A DNA stretch of 64,000 nucleotides, from assembly GCF_026151205.1 (NCBI RefSeq), contig NC_087082.1:124001-188000 (forward strand). Direction: 5' to 3'. Made by a program: the position numbers and the translations under genes. The notes under the pieces are model-generated. The model was not told the DNA's origin. It did no database searches and saw nothing but the letters and a program-made list of their open reading frames with translations. This document shows positions 23,100-34,617 of the stretch, one piece after another. Position 1 is the first letter of the stretch. Each line of letters opens with the position of its first letter. The DNA comes from Bolinopsis microptera. Lineage: Eukaryota; Ctenophora; Tentaculata; Lobata; Bolinopsidae.

Positions 23100-25985
23100 A
23101 AATTTCCTAAGAATGGTACTTTTTAGCTGCAGTAAAACACTGCAGTATATCGGGATTTCGATTGTTCATATCTATACTTTTATTGCAATACCATTTTTAT
23201 CATTAGTTTTATATTAAAATAATTTCAATGCAATTTTGCATGGGTGAAAAGTAACGCTTGATTCTTATAATAAATAATTATTATTTGAATAATTTAAAAT
23301 TAAAAAGTTAAAAATATCTTAAATCTCCCCGGCAACGGCCTAAAATTAAATAGAGTTAAAAACTAACAAATGGAGTTAAAAACTCGCGATTTAGCATGGT
23401 TATAGAAAAAGAATTTAAGTCTGATCTAGCATGTAAAGAATTTTGATTTAGGCCTTTTATGCTTGTTATTAACGTTGGAAGTGAGAGAAAATAGATCAAC
23501 ATCATTGCAATGATTTCATCGATTTACTCCTTTCTTGTGTCAAAATAGAGCGAAAATTTTTGTTGGTAATTCACCAGAAGAGAGGAAAACACCACTGACT
23601 GACTAGATCTGATTATACACTCACTTCATGAATACATATGATTTAATGGCAATCTGTTCAAATAAAAGGTTTTTTAAAGTTCCATGTCTCAAACCTTTTT
23701 TAGCACTTTGATTGAAATAAATTTTCGTGCACATACAGAATGAATGGTTAATAATTTAATATTATATATGTAGACCAAGCTCTGTGCACGGGATGCTTCC
23801 TGGAAGAATCCAGTTCTTTTAGCGGGGCACCCTACCTAAAGCCAAATTGAGATATAATAATCATATTCCTAGGGAAATAATCAGAAATCGAATACCAATC
23901 AAATAATATGATATATAGGAGTACCTTACAAGACTTTTTCATAACGTACGAAATGCGACGGTTTTCCCGAAATTTCGCCATATTTTCGGACCGCCAAAAT
24001 TTCGGTCGTCGTAATAGAATCCGTCGCATTATTTTTAGCTTATTCCAATAATTGTGGCTTCATCGATTCATTTTGTTCTTAAAAAGTTAGTGATATGATG
24101 GTGGGACAAATAAACACAATATTCCATGATGAATTTTATGTCAAGTAATACGTTTTAAATTTACAATAAATTACATTTATGTGCTAACATAAACGTCTTA
24201 TAAGAGACTAAGTCAAGATAAACAATTTAATACCAAACTCAATAAGTGAAACTGAAAGAGTCGAGCCGGACCCCTTAGAGGAAGATGAAGAAATCGATTT
24301 ATAAGTTTCATTTTGTTTCAACATGATTTTACCGATTTTTAGAAAATTTTGAATTTCCTTGGTGTCAGAAAACAAAATAATGAAAAATACCCTTATTTTC
24401 TGTGACGTCCGAAATGTGACGGTTTTTGTTCAATTTCGCCATATTTCCGGACCGCCAAAATTTCGGTCGTCGCAAATTGGTCCGCCACAAAAATGTCTTG
24501 TAAGGTAGTAACCATATTTACTATGCAAAATGCCCCAACCACATAGTGTAAATTTATATAAAATTCAAATTCCATATCATCATGGAGTGTCCAAGCTATA
24601 TCTGTACGGAAAGATAGAGAAAAATACAAATTTTTTGCTGAGCTACAGTCCCAGAACCGCACAAAGAAACATGCAAGAATTGTACTATTTTTTAAAAGAA
24701 TTTAAATTTTGAACCCCTTAAGAAATACATGACCAAATTCGTCAATTCACTTGATTTTTTGTATCAGCTATCTCAAGGCATATAACTGATACTATTCAAA
24801 AGGATTCGTGCCAACTCCTTATAGTTTTTCCTCCCGAAATTCAAGAATCGAATAGTTTTTTTTACGCACCCTGTATCTTGAAATAAGTATGATAATTGAT
24901 ACTCACTAGACTGCTAATAGGGGTGGGCACGGATGGCCATATTTTTGGGTCATGTCATGAATTTTTAAACGGCCCTGTTTTTTAGGTAAAGGGACCTCCG
25001 GTTTTTCGGTTTAGGGTAAAAAAAAGCCCAAAATAAATATTTCCCGCCTTGTTTTCGGTTAGCGGGAAGGTCATTTTTGACTAAAATTTGCTTTATTTAA
25101 TTCATTTTCACCTTTTATACCTAATTGTTACCCATGATTGTGAATTATTATTGATATAACAGGTAGGGTGGATGATTTCAGCCATCAAAAATCTATCTGG
25201 AGACCCCCATGGTGCCCGCATCTATGGAAACGGGTCATTTTGAAAAAATTCAAGCAAAATCAGCCAAAATTTTAGTTTTTACCCCTTTTAACCATACAAA
25301 GACTTTTCACATGGCCTAAATTATCCAGAAAGGTCATAATTGTACATTGTTACTTGTTTACCAACTATAATAAGTATAAAAACATTTATTTCACTATATT
25401 ATTATTATTTAGCAGTGCTAAATTATAATATTAATATAGTGAAATCGGATTTTAGGCGATTTCTCAAAAACTGAGCCTCTAAGGCCTTAAGTATGTTCAT
25501 AGCACTAATATAAACATGCATCTTAGGCACATTAAGGTTTATAGCGAAGGTCTGTATATCAATCAGAAGCTGAGATAATTTATAGTGGGGGTCGCGATAT
25601 GGGCGGTAAAAAAGGGCACGATTCCAGGAAATGCCCCACTAGTGAATAAGTGTACCCAGGTAAATAGTGTTATTTAGGGTCATATGAGTTGGATTACATC
25701 GAGAAACTTTGTGGACGTCCCAATGTGAGCGGGATTGTTGGAAGGTGGCAGATACACGATTAAGAAACAAATTAATAATTATTCACAAGAATTAGAATTC
25801 ACTAGAATATAATGCCTATCATGAATTTTTGTCCAGTCAGTCAAACATAATTTCAGTCGAAAACAAAATTTCAGTCAAACTTCAATTTTATGTCGTTTAT
25901 TGCAATAAATATTAGGGTAAAACGATTCAATTTGATATTTAAAGGAACTTGAAAGCCTTATGAGTAAGAATTATAATTAGAATTA
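23100..25985. other. Long intergenic stretch with short dispersed repeats
   Basis: No protein-like frame. At 23950-24030 and 24405-24490 two related blocks share about 50 bp (aatttcgccatatttnc, ggaccgccaaaatttcggtc). The first is flanked by an inverted word (atgcgacgg / ccgtcgcat), so these are probably two copies of a small MITE. Around 24919 aggggtgggcacgg resembles hAT-type ends, without a partner that I can find. Confidence 0.45.
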
Positions 25986-25988
25986 AGA

Positions 25989-26005
25989 GGGGGGGGGGGG
26001 GGGGG
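25989..26005. repeat. Homopolymer of 17 G
   Basis: Uninterrupted G run next to (attaga)-like sequence. Similar long G runs occur near 5609-5619 and 40748-40769. Assembly length here is likely unreliable. Confidence 0.9.
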
Positions 26006-26099
26006 CAACCATATTAAATTATATTAAAATGTAGGTTTTTTTTCTAAAGATTTTTCTAAAGATTCTTAAGCCACTCTAAAGAAAAGTGCCATTAATCCA

Positions 26100-26556
26100 A
26101 AATCAGTCCCCAAATTTAATGACAAAGGGATGTGTTGTCGCTGCAAAAGTAAGTAAAACAAAAAATTTTTCCACGCATGTTGTAAGGATAAGACTGGCAC
26201 ACTTATGCCCACGTCTTATGTCTATTTGTGCACCGACTTTCCTGAGGAATATTTTGCCAGTAATTCACAAATACGGTAATACATATTCCGAAAGATATGG
26301 TGACTTTGGTTGGACATGTACATGTCCTAACTGTGAGAAAGCTCTCCTTGCAAAAACTACTGTTAAAACTGCAGACTCAACTTGCAATACAAGCATAGAT
26401 AACACCAAGAGTATGGCTAGCACTAAGAGTGTGGCTAGTACCACCACTGATACGACTTCCAGCAGTGGCGATGAGAAGACCTTGATTGCAACATTGAGCA
26501 ACTTTAAAGTTAGCTTACTGAAGAACTTATTTCCATTAAACTTAAATCACATGTAG
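26100..26556 (+). pseudogene. Decayed LINE ORF1 with PHD-type zinc finger
   Basis: In one frame the sequence gives CCRCK, then FFHACCKDKTGTLMP; in another it gives YGDFGWTCTCPNC followed by a Thr/Ser-rich tail. Put together these are the cysteine and histidine pairs of a PHD finger, as found in ORF1 of CR1-like LINEs. An in-frame stop and a frame change separate the parts, so it is dead. It ends where the (attaga)n tail of a minus-strand LINE begins. Confidence 0.5.
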
Positions 26557-26654
26557 ATTCTTTGCTCACAGATATACCAAATTTAACACCAAGATCTTCC
26601 ACCCTTAGTAGTGCATCATCTATCCCCAGTAGTGCATCATCTACTTATACAAAA

Positions 26655-27385
26655 TCACTATACATTAGAATTAGAATTAGAATTAGAATTAGAATTAGAA
26701 TTATAATCAAATTTACACAGCAATACAATAAGAAGAATGTCAGCGGTTTCTAAATAGAGTGGCAGACCTCATCGCCAGAAAAAGAAAAGAGAGGTATTGC
26801 GATGTGGTAAGACATGTAAGGACAAGAATAAGATTCGCTATGTTAAGAACCACACTCATAGCTCTTCGAGGGTACAGAGGGAAAAAATGGACAGCAAATA
26901 TGAGACACCACTATCAGAAGTCTCTTATAACCTCATCCCTGCCCCTATGATGGAGTAGATGTGTATATATCTGATTGTTGATATTTAATATTATATAATA
27001 TTGGTAGCAGTGGACAATTTCCGTTACCTCTGTATTGTGCTCTGCCAATTGCAACACTTGAATTACTTTATTGTATATATATACTGTTTGACACGAAATA
27101 TTGTACGTTATACAATAAGAATAAAAAATATTTTAAGAAGCTTCAATCTGCTGTGCAGGACATTCAAGTCAGTCGAAAACTGTTTAAAGCAGAACACCCT
27201 TCTAGGGACATAAGGATATAGCATGTAAAAAATAATAAGTAATAAATTAATGAGTACTAATAAAATAAGATATGATTTAATAGTGAACTGTGGGCATGAA
27301 GGTAACAATTAATGTTGAAAATTACATAGATGCCCACTTTGGAATTTCGTTAGTAATATTATTTACAGTTATAATTTATCGAAAT
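26655..27385 (-). mobile_element. LINE family B, 3' end, carrying an insertion
   Basis: Minus-strand copy of the 3' UTR also seen at 39100-39645. It shares aattccaaagtgggcatcta, then gtccctagaagggtgttctg, then ctgcacagcagattgaagct, and ends in (attcta)n (here attaga, 26660-26700). The tail is split by 26737-27108, flanked on both sides by atacaataagaa. This is a 12-bp duplication typical of LINE-driven insertion. The inserted piece contains an Arg-rich frame (26759-26950) that I cannot assign. Confidence 0.75.
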
Positions 27386-27789
27386 CAGAGACAAAAAGTT
27401 CAGTGCCAACTCATGGCGCTTATTACATAGACTAAAAGTCAAAATACGATTCTTTATTGACTCTGAAAATTTGATGCGACAATATTAAGGAATGGATTTA
27501 AGTAATTACAAATCGAGCAAATTCGCTCTTGCGAAAAATGAAACCGAGATATTAGCAATTTTTAATGTTTTTTGTGGTTTTTTGCCTTAACTAATCACAT
27601 TTCAACAAATATTGAGGTACAAATTTTAGTGAATAATATGCAGTTTGGCTTTACTTTTCACATAAAATTGGTTTTGTATAAAATATTAATACTTGACCGA
27701 TACGATTTTTGGGCTGACATTTTATTATCGTGTATGCCCATTTCCAGAAAATTGAGAACTTGCCGGAACTTGTATTGGTTGATGATGTC

Positions 27790-28080
27790 AACTCATTGAG
27801 ATGGGTCGACGATGGGTTGACTTTTGCTTTCGATGCGAAGCAAGAATGCTAGTTCGCGCGGCGCGTCGAAGCGGCGAAATCCTCCAAGAACTTGTAGCGC
27901 TATGCATAGGGGGTGCAGTGCGCCATCGACAATAAGGCGCGCGCGCTGACCATTGAATGGTTTTTTTGCTCTTATTTCGGCCAGCACATTATTTTGGAAA
28001 CAATCGAAAAGTTATTATACTTCCCATATAACAATTTTGTTGAAATTTGGTCAGCTTACGTAAACACTTATGCTTTACTG
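27790..28080. repeat. Left arm of a large inverted-repeat element
   Basis: The reverse complement of this stretch matches 35100-35360 with moderate divergence (ttgtgctggccgaaat, then caatggcgcact). The word gcgcgtcgaagcggcgaaat also recurs at about 36780. It probably belongs to a repeat family that encloses, or was the target of, the CR1-like LINE. Confidence 0.55.
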
Positions 28081-28199
28081 AACCTAATTTAGTTTGAGCA
28101 ATTTTGATGCTCAGAATTTGAGTTATCAACGAATTTATACCTATTTTGTCATTTTTAGACCTCTTAATCAAGGTCAATCTCTCCCAACTAAATTAGGTT

Positions 28200-28800
28200 C
28201 AGTAGTTAAGTATGATTGGAAGGTTCTGACAAATTTTCAGCATGATTTATGTTTAGGAACCGAAGATATGACAGAATAATACGACAAAAATCAACGAATT
28301 TCGTCAAATTACGCGACTTTTACACCTAATTTGGCTCCAAAAGCCGCGCACCATCAAATATGGCACCTAGGCGAAATTCACTGATCATTCCAAAAAGGTA
28401 TGATAAATTTGTTACTGTGAAAATTCTCACAGTCTCTAGAAAACGATGGTACAAAAATTTTGAAAATCCGAGCAAGTTTATTTTATCGTGCACCGCCTAG
28501 ATAAAAATAAACTTGCTCGGACTTTAAAAATTTTTGTACCACTGTTTTCTACAGACTGTGAGAATTTTCCAAATACCAAATTTGTTATACCTTTTTGGAA
28601 AGATCAGTGAGTTTCGCCTAGGTGCCATATTTGATGGTGCGCGGCTTTTGGAGCAAAAGTAGCTGTAAAAGTCGCGTAATTTGACCAAATTTGTCCAAAT
28701 TTGACCATTTTTGTCGTATTATTCGGACATATCTTCAGTTCCTTGAATGAGATCATTCTGGAAATTGGCGACAACCTTCCAATAGAGCTTTCACAACTGT
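28200..28800. repeat. Foldback element: about 600-bp palindrome
   Basis: Two inverted arms meet near 28495. Mirror words include gcgcaccatcaaatatggca (left) with tgccatatttgatggtgcgc (right) and ataaacttgctcgg with ccgagcaagtttat. Arms are about 300 bp. No coding capacity. Confidence 0.85.
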
Positions 28801-29206
28801 CCGAAAAATTTGGTGGATATTGGAGTTGATATAGTGATCAAAATGGGGCAAATTACGCTGCTTTTAGCTGTAACATACCCAGATTTGATATTGAATAATT
28901 AACACTCTTTCGGCTTTGCTATTTGTGCTTGCCAGCCCTCACTTTCCACAACATCCTCCATACCATCCCTCACATCATCAATCATATCATCTCACTTTCA
29001 TATCATTCCTGTCTACGTTGGTATGTCAGTGTGTCAGTCTATGGATTCTTATTATAATTATTTCTATATATCTATAATATCGCACATTCTTATTCACGTT
29101 GCTCATTATTATACTCTATACTACTCTTCTCTCTCCCAGGTCCTGAGGCCTGTCTGACGGGACACCACCCTGAACGGTCCACCGGCTGCCCCCGCCTCTA
29201 CTGATA

Positions 29207-31210
29207 ATGGTTAATAAGCAAACAGAAAACAACAAGAAGAAGCTCAGCCTGAATAGCCCGAAGTTCAAGACGCCTGAAATCCGGAGTCCAATGTACGGCA
29301 AATCCCAGGGTAGCACCACACGGAGTAGATCCAGGAGTGAAGGTGACCAGAAGAATGTTAACTCAACATTAGCTACCACACCGACAAGTTCAGAGAACCG
29401 AAGCCTTCTGCAAGTATCCCTTCTCAACCGCACGGGAGTATCACCAGGAATATCACCACTAGCAACCCCCTTCTCAGATACTGAAGCAGAGACCTCAGCC
29501 TCAGACAGCAACAGTGCATCACCGAAACCCAAGCCCAAGAAGAGCAAATGCCCCTGCAAGGCAACTTCAGGCGGGAAGTCTTGGCTCTTGACATGTTCGC
29601 GCTGTAACCAAGTCTGGCATTCTGCTTGTGCAAACCTTAAGGGCAGTGAACTAGCTGGCCAGAAAGCCATTGATGAAATACTTAAGAGTTGGGAATGCCC
29701 TTGGTGCTACACATGCCCTCATCCCTGCCCAAAAACACATAAGTCTGCCAAACTTGCATTAAAACTGGAGTCTTTATCAGAAGCAAATCAGGTGTCAGCA
29801 TCAGTTATTGAATCTCTTGACGGCATGCTTAAGGCAAGATTTGCAGAAATCACCCAACCATCCAACAATCTGATTGATAGTATCCAGAAACAACTCAGCT
29901 CCCTGTCAGATCAGGTAAAGTCCATGCAGATCCCTCAGGCACCACCCCCACCACCCTCTGATATGCCCTCCACGTATGGACAGCAGCATCATCCAAGAGC
30001 ACCTCCATCAGTTCCAAGGATTGAAGTAAAGGATACCCCCCTTACTCATAATTTTAAATGCATAGAAGGGATAAAGGAAGATTTCTTAACTCCTGATGAA
30101 GAGATGGAGCTCACAGACTTTCTCAAAGCTGAGAGTTTCACTAAAGAAGGTAAGCATGCCACAATCCAGTATGGCCAACATTACCACTACATGGGTGCAA
30201 AATCGGAACCAAAGCCCATGCCCACCCTGATTGGCAACATCATGAAACGTCTTAACACTGAATTCTCCTCCACACACCCCCAGAAACAGTTCCACTATGA
30301 CCTAAACTCCTGCCTGGTTAACAGGTATGCAGATGGGAATGAAGCACTTCCTGAACATTCAGACAACGAGGGAGACATTAATCGGGTGTCATCGATATTC
30401 ACAGTTTCCTTAGGCTCATGTCGAACACTTAGCTTTCGTGAAACTTCTACAGATAAGATTACGGAGATAAAATGTCAGGGTAGAAGCATGTACCATATGA
30501 CAAAAGCAAGCCAGGAGTTTTTTAAACACTCAATCAAGCCTGAAACGTCTGATGAAGTAGGAATGCGATATAGTCTAACCTTTCGCTCAATCCACTGGTC
30601 AAATTTTAACTCCACAGTGCTTGTTGGAGATTCAAACTTTGGACAAATCAACTTTGGTACAGGTCGTGGAAAGATGGGACAAGCCACCCCTGGAGTTCGC
30701 CTCTGGGCAGCTACGGTTGAGGAGATCGATCCCTTGTCTTGTGTAGGTTACAGAAACGTTGTCATCATGGAAGGAACCAACAATTTAAAAGTAGATGGAA
30801 CGGATGAGAGAGAGTTGTATACCAAGTATAAGAACAAAATCGCTCAGATTAGGAAATACAACCCACGTTGTAAACTGATAATCTGTCCTGTGCTGCCAAC
30901 AAGGTCGCATAAGATCAATCGAAAAGTTAATGTTTTTAACCAGTATTTGTACAACGATCTCAGTCAATCTAATCTTAAAGTTCTAATTGTTGATAGCTTT
31001 TTGACATTTCTAGATAAAAGCACCAACCTGCTTAAGAACAGTCTAGCTAAGTCTGATGTGAATGATATTCTTCATATTAATGGCAAGGGCGTTGGTGCAC
31101 TAGTCAAGTTAATTAAGAACTGTATTTTTACATCCAAGGATCATAACAAGTTAGTAGGTAGTAGATTGTACAGCAACACACTAAGAGGAGGACCGCCAGA
31201 TGCAGTCTGA
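29207..31210 (+). CDS. LINE ORF1 protein: PHD finger, AlkB-like dioxygenase, SGNH hydrolase
   Basis: 667 residues. The first 110 are basic and Ser/Thr-rich. Residues 115-167 form a C4HC3 PHD finger (C115, C117, C130, C133, H138, C141, C164, C167). A coiled-coil-like stretch and a proline run (245-265) follow. Residues 280-465 resemble the 2-oxoglutarate/Fe(II) AlkB fold: LVNRYADG, then H384-x-D386 as metal ligands, SIFTVSLGSCRTLSF, H441 in FFKHSIKP, and R454/R460 in RYSLTFR for 2-oxoglutarate. Residues 470-640 look like an SGNH (GDSL) hydrolase: GDS with S476, GTNN at 523-526, and D620-x-x-H623. PHD and esterase domains are known in CR1 ORF1; the AlkB insert between them is unusual. All key residues are present, suggesting active enzymes that may act on RNA methylation damage and on esters or membranes; this role is inferred. 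Confidence 0.88.
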   Translation: MVNKQTENNKKKLSLNSPKFKTPEIRSPMYGKSQGSTTRSRSRSEGDQKNVNSTLATTPTSSENRSLLQVSLLNRTGVSPGISPLATPFSDTEAETSASDSNSASPKPKPKKSKCPCKATSGGKSWLLTCSRCNQVWHSACANLKGSELAGQKAIDEILKSWECPWCYTCPHPCPKTHKSAKLALKLESLSEANQVSASVIESLDGMLKARFAEITQPSNNLIDSIQKQLSSLSDQVKSMQIPQAPPPPPSDMPSTYGQQHHPRAPPSVPRIEVKDTPLTHNFKCIEGIKEDFLTPDEEMELTDFLKAESFTKEGKHATIQYGQHYHYMGAKSEPKPMPTLIGNIMKRLNTEFSSTHPQKQFHYDLNSCLVNRYADGNEALPEHSDNEGDINRVSSIFTVSLGSCRTLSFRETSTDKITEIKCQGRSMYHMTKASQEFFKHSIKPETSDEVGMRYSLTFRSIHWSNFNSTVLVGDSNFGQINFGTGRGKMGQATPGVRLWAATVEEIDPLSCVGYRNVVIMEGTNNLKVDGTDERELYTKYKNKIAQIRKYNPRCKLIICPVLPTRSHKINRKVNVFNQYLYNDLSQSNLKVLIVDSFLTFLDKSTNLLKNSLAKSDVNDILHINGKGVGALVKLIKNCIFTSKDHNKLVGSRLYSNTLRGGPPDAV

Positions 31211-31215
31211 TATAA

Positions 31216-34200
31216 ATGTTTAAGATTAACTCAACTAAGGAGAAATGCGGATGCTGTAGCAAAAACATTAATATTGGCCAAAGATTTCTTGAGTGCCAAA
31301 GTTGCCAAAATATTATCCACAAAATTTGTTTCAAAACATCTGAATTCAAGCTGACTGATTCCATACTTCTCTGTAAAGTTTGCTCAAAAAGAGAAAACTT
31401 AATTTACAACCCGTTTAAGGACCTTTGTACCACAAATGAGGATCTCTTCAAGGATAGCGAGAATGACAAATTTTACTCCGAAAATTGGTCTGAGGCTATT
31501 GGAAGTCTTCAGACTGCCTCCTCTATCTTGGACAAATGCAGCTATTATAGATTGAAATCCTTACACCAGCACACCCCTGAAAACTCTGGCTTAAAAACTT
31601 TATTTTACAACATTGATGGTAATAAATCGAATTTCGACTTATTCCTCTCGGAACTTGCCACTCAAAAAACGAAATTTTCTATTCTAGCTTTAGCGGAAAC
31701 AAATACAGATGCTGAGAACTGTGATGTTTATGCACTTGATGGATATTCACACTTTTACGGAGATAAACTCCAAGGCAAAGCTAAAGGCTCAGGCGTGTGC
31801 TTGTATATTCATGATTCCCTAAATGCAACAATTAATGACCAACTTTGCACAATCACACCAAATTTAGAAACCCTATATGTAACTATCAACCATGGAGATA
31901 GCAAACTCAATGTTGGGGTGTTGTACAGATCTCCAAACGGAGACTCAGTCAAATTTGATGAAGAATACACACAATTAATGTCCAAATTTCCAAAAAATGC
32001 AAAAACTATAACTCTTGGAGATTTCAACTACGATTTGCTTAAAAATCAGAGTAATAAAAAACAGGTTCAGAATTTCGAGAACACTATGCTCTCTTATGGT
32101 TACTTTCCTCTTATATCTCGTCCCACTCACTCAGTAAATGTAGGCCAAAGCTCCTGCATTGACAACATTTTTACTGATGAGATTGACTTGGTAACCCTCT
32201 CTGGAGTTATTGAAGACACTTCTTCCCATCATAAACCAATCTTTGCTTTCTTTGACATCAGTCATTTAACTTCTAGGAAAACTTCCCCTAAGCCTAAGCA
32301 ATTGCAAAGCTATGATTTCTCAAACCGAAATGTTGAACTACTAACAAAACACTTGCTATCTAAGAAATGCATACTAACAAACAATGAAAATCCAATTGAA
32401 TTTGACGAATTTTTTGAAATTTTTAGCTCAGCTATTGACTCATGTTGTAAACTCGACAAACCCAAACTCACCAAACGAAATCCTATAAGTAATCCCTGGA
32501 TATCCGACAGCATAATTGAAGCAATTGAAAAGAAAGGTCAGCTGTATGATAACTGGGTGAACTCAAAAAAGCTCCCTGACTTCAAGCCAGTTGGAGATCT
32601 GAAACTCCACAAAATTTTTCGTGATTACAGACGCTGTCTTAAAAAGATAATAAAAAACCAAAAAGATACCTATAACTGTAACAAAATTCTTGAAAATTCT
32701 GATAGTTCTAAAAAGATGTGGGAAGTAATAAATGAGATAAGAGGGAAAAGGAAAAAAACCATCAAACCCCAATTTATGGTAGATGGAGTCCGTGTTGTTG
32801 AAAGACGGGTGATAGCCAACAAATTTAATGAGTACTTTGCCTCTATTGCCTCAAAAATGAATGAAAATACTCATAATGGCCTTCTTTTAGAACCTCTTCC
32901 CTCTTTCCTCGAATTCATGCCACCAAAAACTCTCGATTCAATTTACTTCCATGACTGTAGTGAAGATGAAATTTCTGAGATTATAGCCAACTTGAAGAGT
33001 GGGAAAGCTAGCGACTTTCCCATAAGAGTAATCAAAAAACTATCGGGTATTCTTAGCCCAACTCTTGTTGTTCAATTTAATCGCCTAATATCTCAAGGGA
33101 TATTTCCGTCAGTTCTGAAGCTTGGCAAAATAACCCCAATATACAAAAAAGATAACGAAGAACTGATTGAGAACTACAGGCCTGTTTCCACACTTCCAAT
33201 TTTTGGTAAAATTTTTGAAAAGATAATATACAAACGTCTTTACAGCTTCTTGGTTAGTCAAGGAATCCTTCACGACAGTCAATTCGGATTCCGAAAGAGT
33301 CACTCAACATCACATGCACTTAACTACTCAGTTTTTCACATCCAAAAGGCCCTAAAGCAAGGTCTTCATGTTCTAGGAATTTTTATTGATCTAAGCAAGG
33401 CCTTTGACACAATAGACCACACAATTTTGCTTGAGAAACTTGAAATATATGGGATTAGAGGAGTGCCACTTAAGTTACTGGAAAGTTACTTGTCGGACAG
33501 AGAGCAGTGTGTGTCCGTCCTGGGCGAAGTATCAGACAGACTTCCTGTTCTCTATGGCGTTCCACAGGGGAGCTGCCTTGGGCCTCTCCTGTTTTTAATA
33601 TACATAAATGACTTAACAAACTCTCAACTCGATAACACTAGCTATGTCCTATTTGCTGATGATACAAACATATTTGTAGTTGCCAAAACTAGAGCAGAGG
33701 CCTACAATAATGCAAATAGGGTCCTACGATCAGTCCACGAGTACACATTGGCTAATAAATTACATGTTAACGCCAAGAAAAGTTGCTACATAGAATTCAA
33801 TACAGCTAAAAGAAAACTTGATGATCAATCTTTATTAATTGAAAATAGACTTTACCTCAACGGCCTACCTCTCTCAAAGGTGCAGGAAACGAAATTCCTG
33901 GGAGTAATTGTCGACGAAGGCCTAACTTTCAATCCCTATAGAGACAAACTAGTTAGAAAACTCTCGTCCTGTTCTGGGAGGCTATACATGATTAAGGATA
34001 AAATTCCATCATCTATCCATAAGGACCTGTACCACACACTTTTTGAAAGTCACCTATCTTATGGCATTACCGTTTGGGGAGGTGCAAGTAATAATAAACT
34101 TCAACCACTATTTGTAGCCCAGAAAAAGTGTGTTCGTATCATGTTTGGTGACAAAAAAGCATACCTTGATAAATTTATGACATGTGCTAGGACTAGACCT

Positions 34201-34617
34201 ATCAGTGAACAGAAACTTACTAGCAAATTCTTTGAGAGAGAGCACACCAAGCCAATTTTTGCCCGTCAATCACTCATGACATTGCATAATTTATACGCGT
34301 ATCACTGCTGCAATGAACTTTTTAAAGTCTTTAAATATCGAACACCAATTGCACTATTTGAACTTTTCTGTTTGTCTAAAAGACCCGGCAAAGAAACTCT
34401 TCTTATAACAACCATGCCCTCAAACAGTTTCGTTTACAAATCTAGTTGCCTTTGGAATTCATTCCGTCAGATGTTGGCACTGAACGACCTTGAAATCACT
34501 CATGGTGTATTCAAATCAAAGGTAAAAAAAGTCATTCTCTCGTCTCAGGGTAAAGGTGACAAGAATACCTGGGCCCCTTTGGCAAACTTTCTGAACTCAG
34601 GCAGCTTGAACGACTAA
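31216..34617 (+). CDS. LINE ORF2 polyprotein: zinc finger, APE endonuclease, reverse transcriptase
   Basis: 1133 residues. The N-terminus has a second PHD-like C4HC3 finger (C11, C14, C27, C30, H35, C38, C53, C56). An apurinic-type endonuclease spans about 125-350: FYNIDGN, E161 in LALAETN, GVLYRSPNGD, LGDFN (D269, N271) and the terminal SSHH. The reverse transcriptase spans about 635-910: NYRPVS, FGFRKSHST, FIDLSKAFDTIDH, GVPQGSCLGPLLF and the catalytic FADD (813-816). A C-terminal region follows. The order EN-RT without an RNase H is that of CR1/L2/Jockey-type LINEs. The frame is unbroken. The ATG lies 5 nt after the ORF1 stop, so translation may depend on reinitiation. Confidence 0.93.
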   Translation: MFKINSTKEKCGCCSKNINIGQRFLECQSCQNIIHKICFKTSEFKLTDSILLCKVCSKRENLIYNPFKDLCTTNEDLFKDSENDKFYSENWSEAIGSLQTASSILDKCSYYRLKSLHQHTPENSGLKTLFYNIDGNKSNFDLFLSELATQKTKFSILALAETNTDAENCDVYALDGYSHFYGDKLQGKAKGSGVCLYIHDSLNATINDQLCTITPNLETLYVTINHGDSKLNVGVLYRSPNGDSVKFDEEYTQLMSKFPKNAKTITLGDFNYDLLKNQSNKKQVQNFENTMLSYGYFPLISRPTHSVNVGQSSCIDNIFTDEIDLVTLSGVIEDTSSHHKPIFAFFDISHLTSRKTSPKPKQLQSYDFSNRNVELLTKHLLSKKCILTNNENPIEFDEFFEIFSSAIDSCCKLDKPKLTKRNPISNPWISDSIIEAIEKKGQLYDNWVNSKKLPDFKPVGDLKLHKIFRDYRRCLKKIIKNQKDTYNCNKILENSDSSKKMWEVINEIRGKRKKTIKPQFMVDGVRVVERRVIANKFNEYFASIASKMNENTHNGLLLEPLPSFLEFMPPKTLDSIYFHDCSEDEISEIIANLKSGKASDFPIRVIKKLSGILSPTLVVQFNRLISQGIFPSVLKLGKITPIYKKDNEELIENYRPVSTLPIFGKIFEKIIYKRLYSFLVSQGILHDSQFGFRKSHSTSHALNYSVFHIQKALKQGLHVLGIFIDLSKAFDTIDHTILLEKLEIYGIRGVPLKLLESYLSDREQCVSVLGEVSDRLPVLYGVPQGSCLGPLLFLIYINDLTNSQLDNTSYVLFADDTNIFVVAKTRAEAYNNANRVLRSVHEYTLANKLHVNAKKSCYIEFNTAKRKLDDQSLLIENRLYLNGLPLSKVQETKFLGVIVDEGLTFNPYRDKLVRKLSSCSGRLYMIKDKIPSSIHKDLYHTLFESHLSYGITVWGGASNNKLQPLFVAQKKCVRIMFGDKKAYLDKFMTCARTRPISEQKLTSKFFEREHTKPIFARQSLMTLHNLYAYHCCNELFKVFKYRTPIALFELFCLSKRPGKETLLITTMPSNSFVYKSSCLWNSFRQMLALNDLEITHGVFKSKVKKVILSSQGKGDKNTWAPLANFLNSGSLND

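Noticed and set aside
29116-29670. 184-residue minus-strand protein
   Set aside because: Antisense shadow of the well-supported LINE ORF1.
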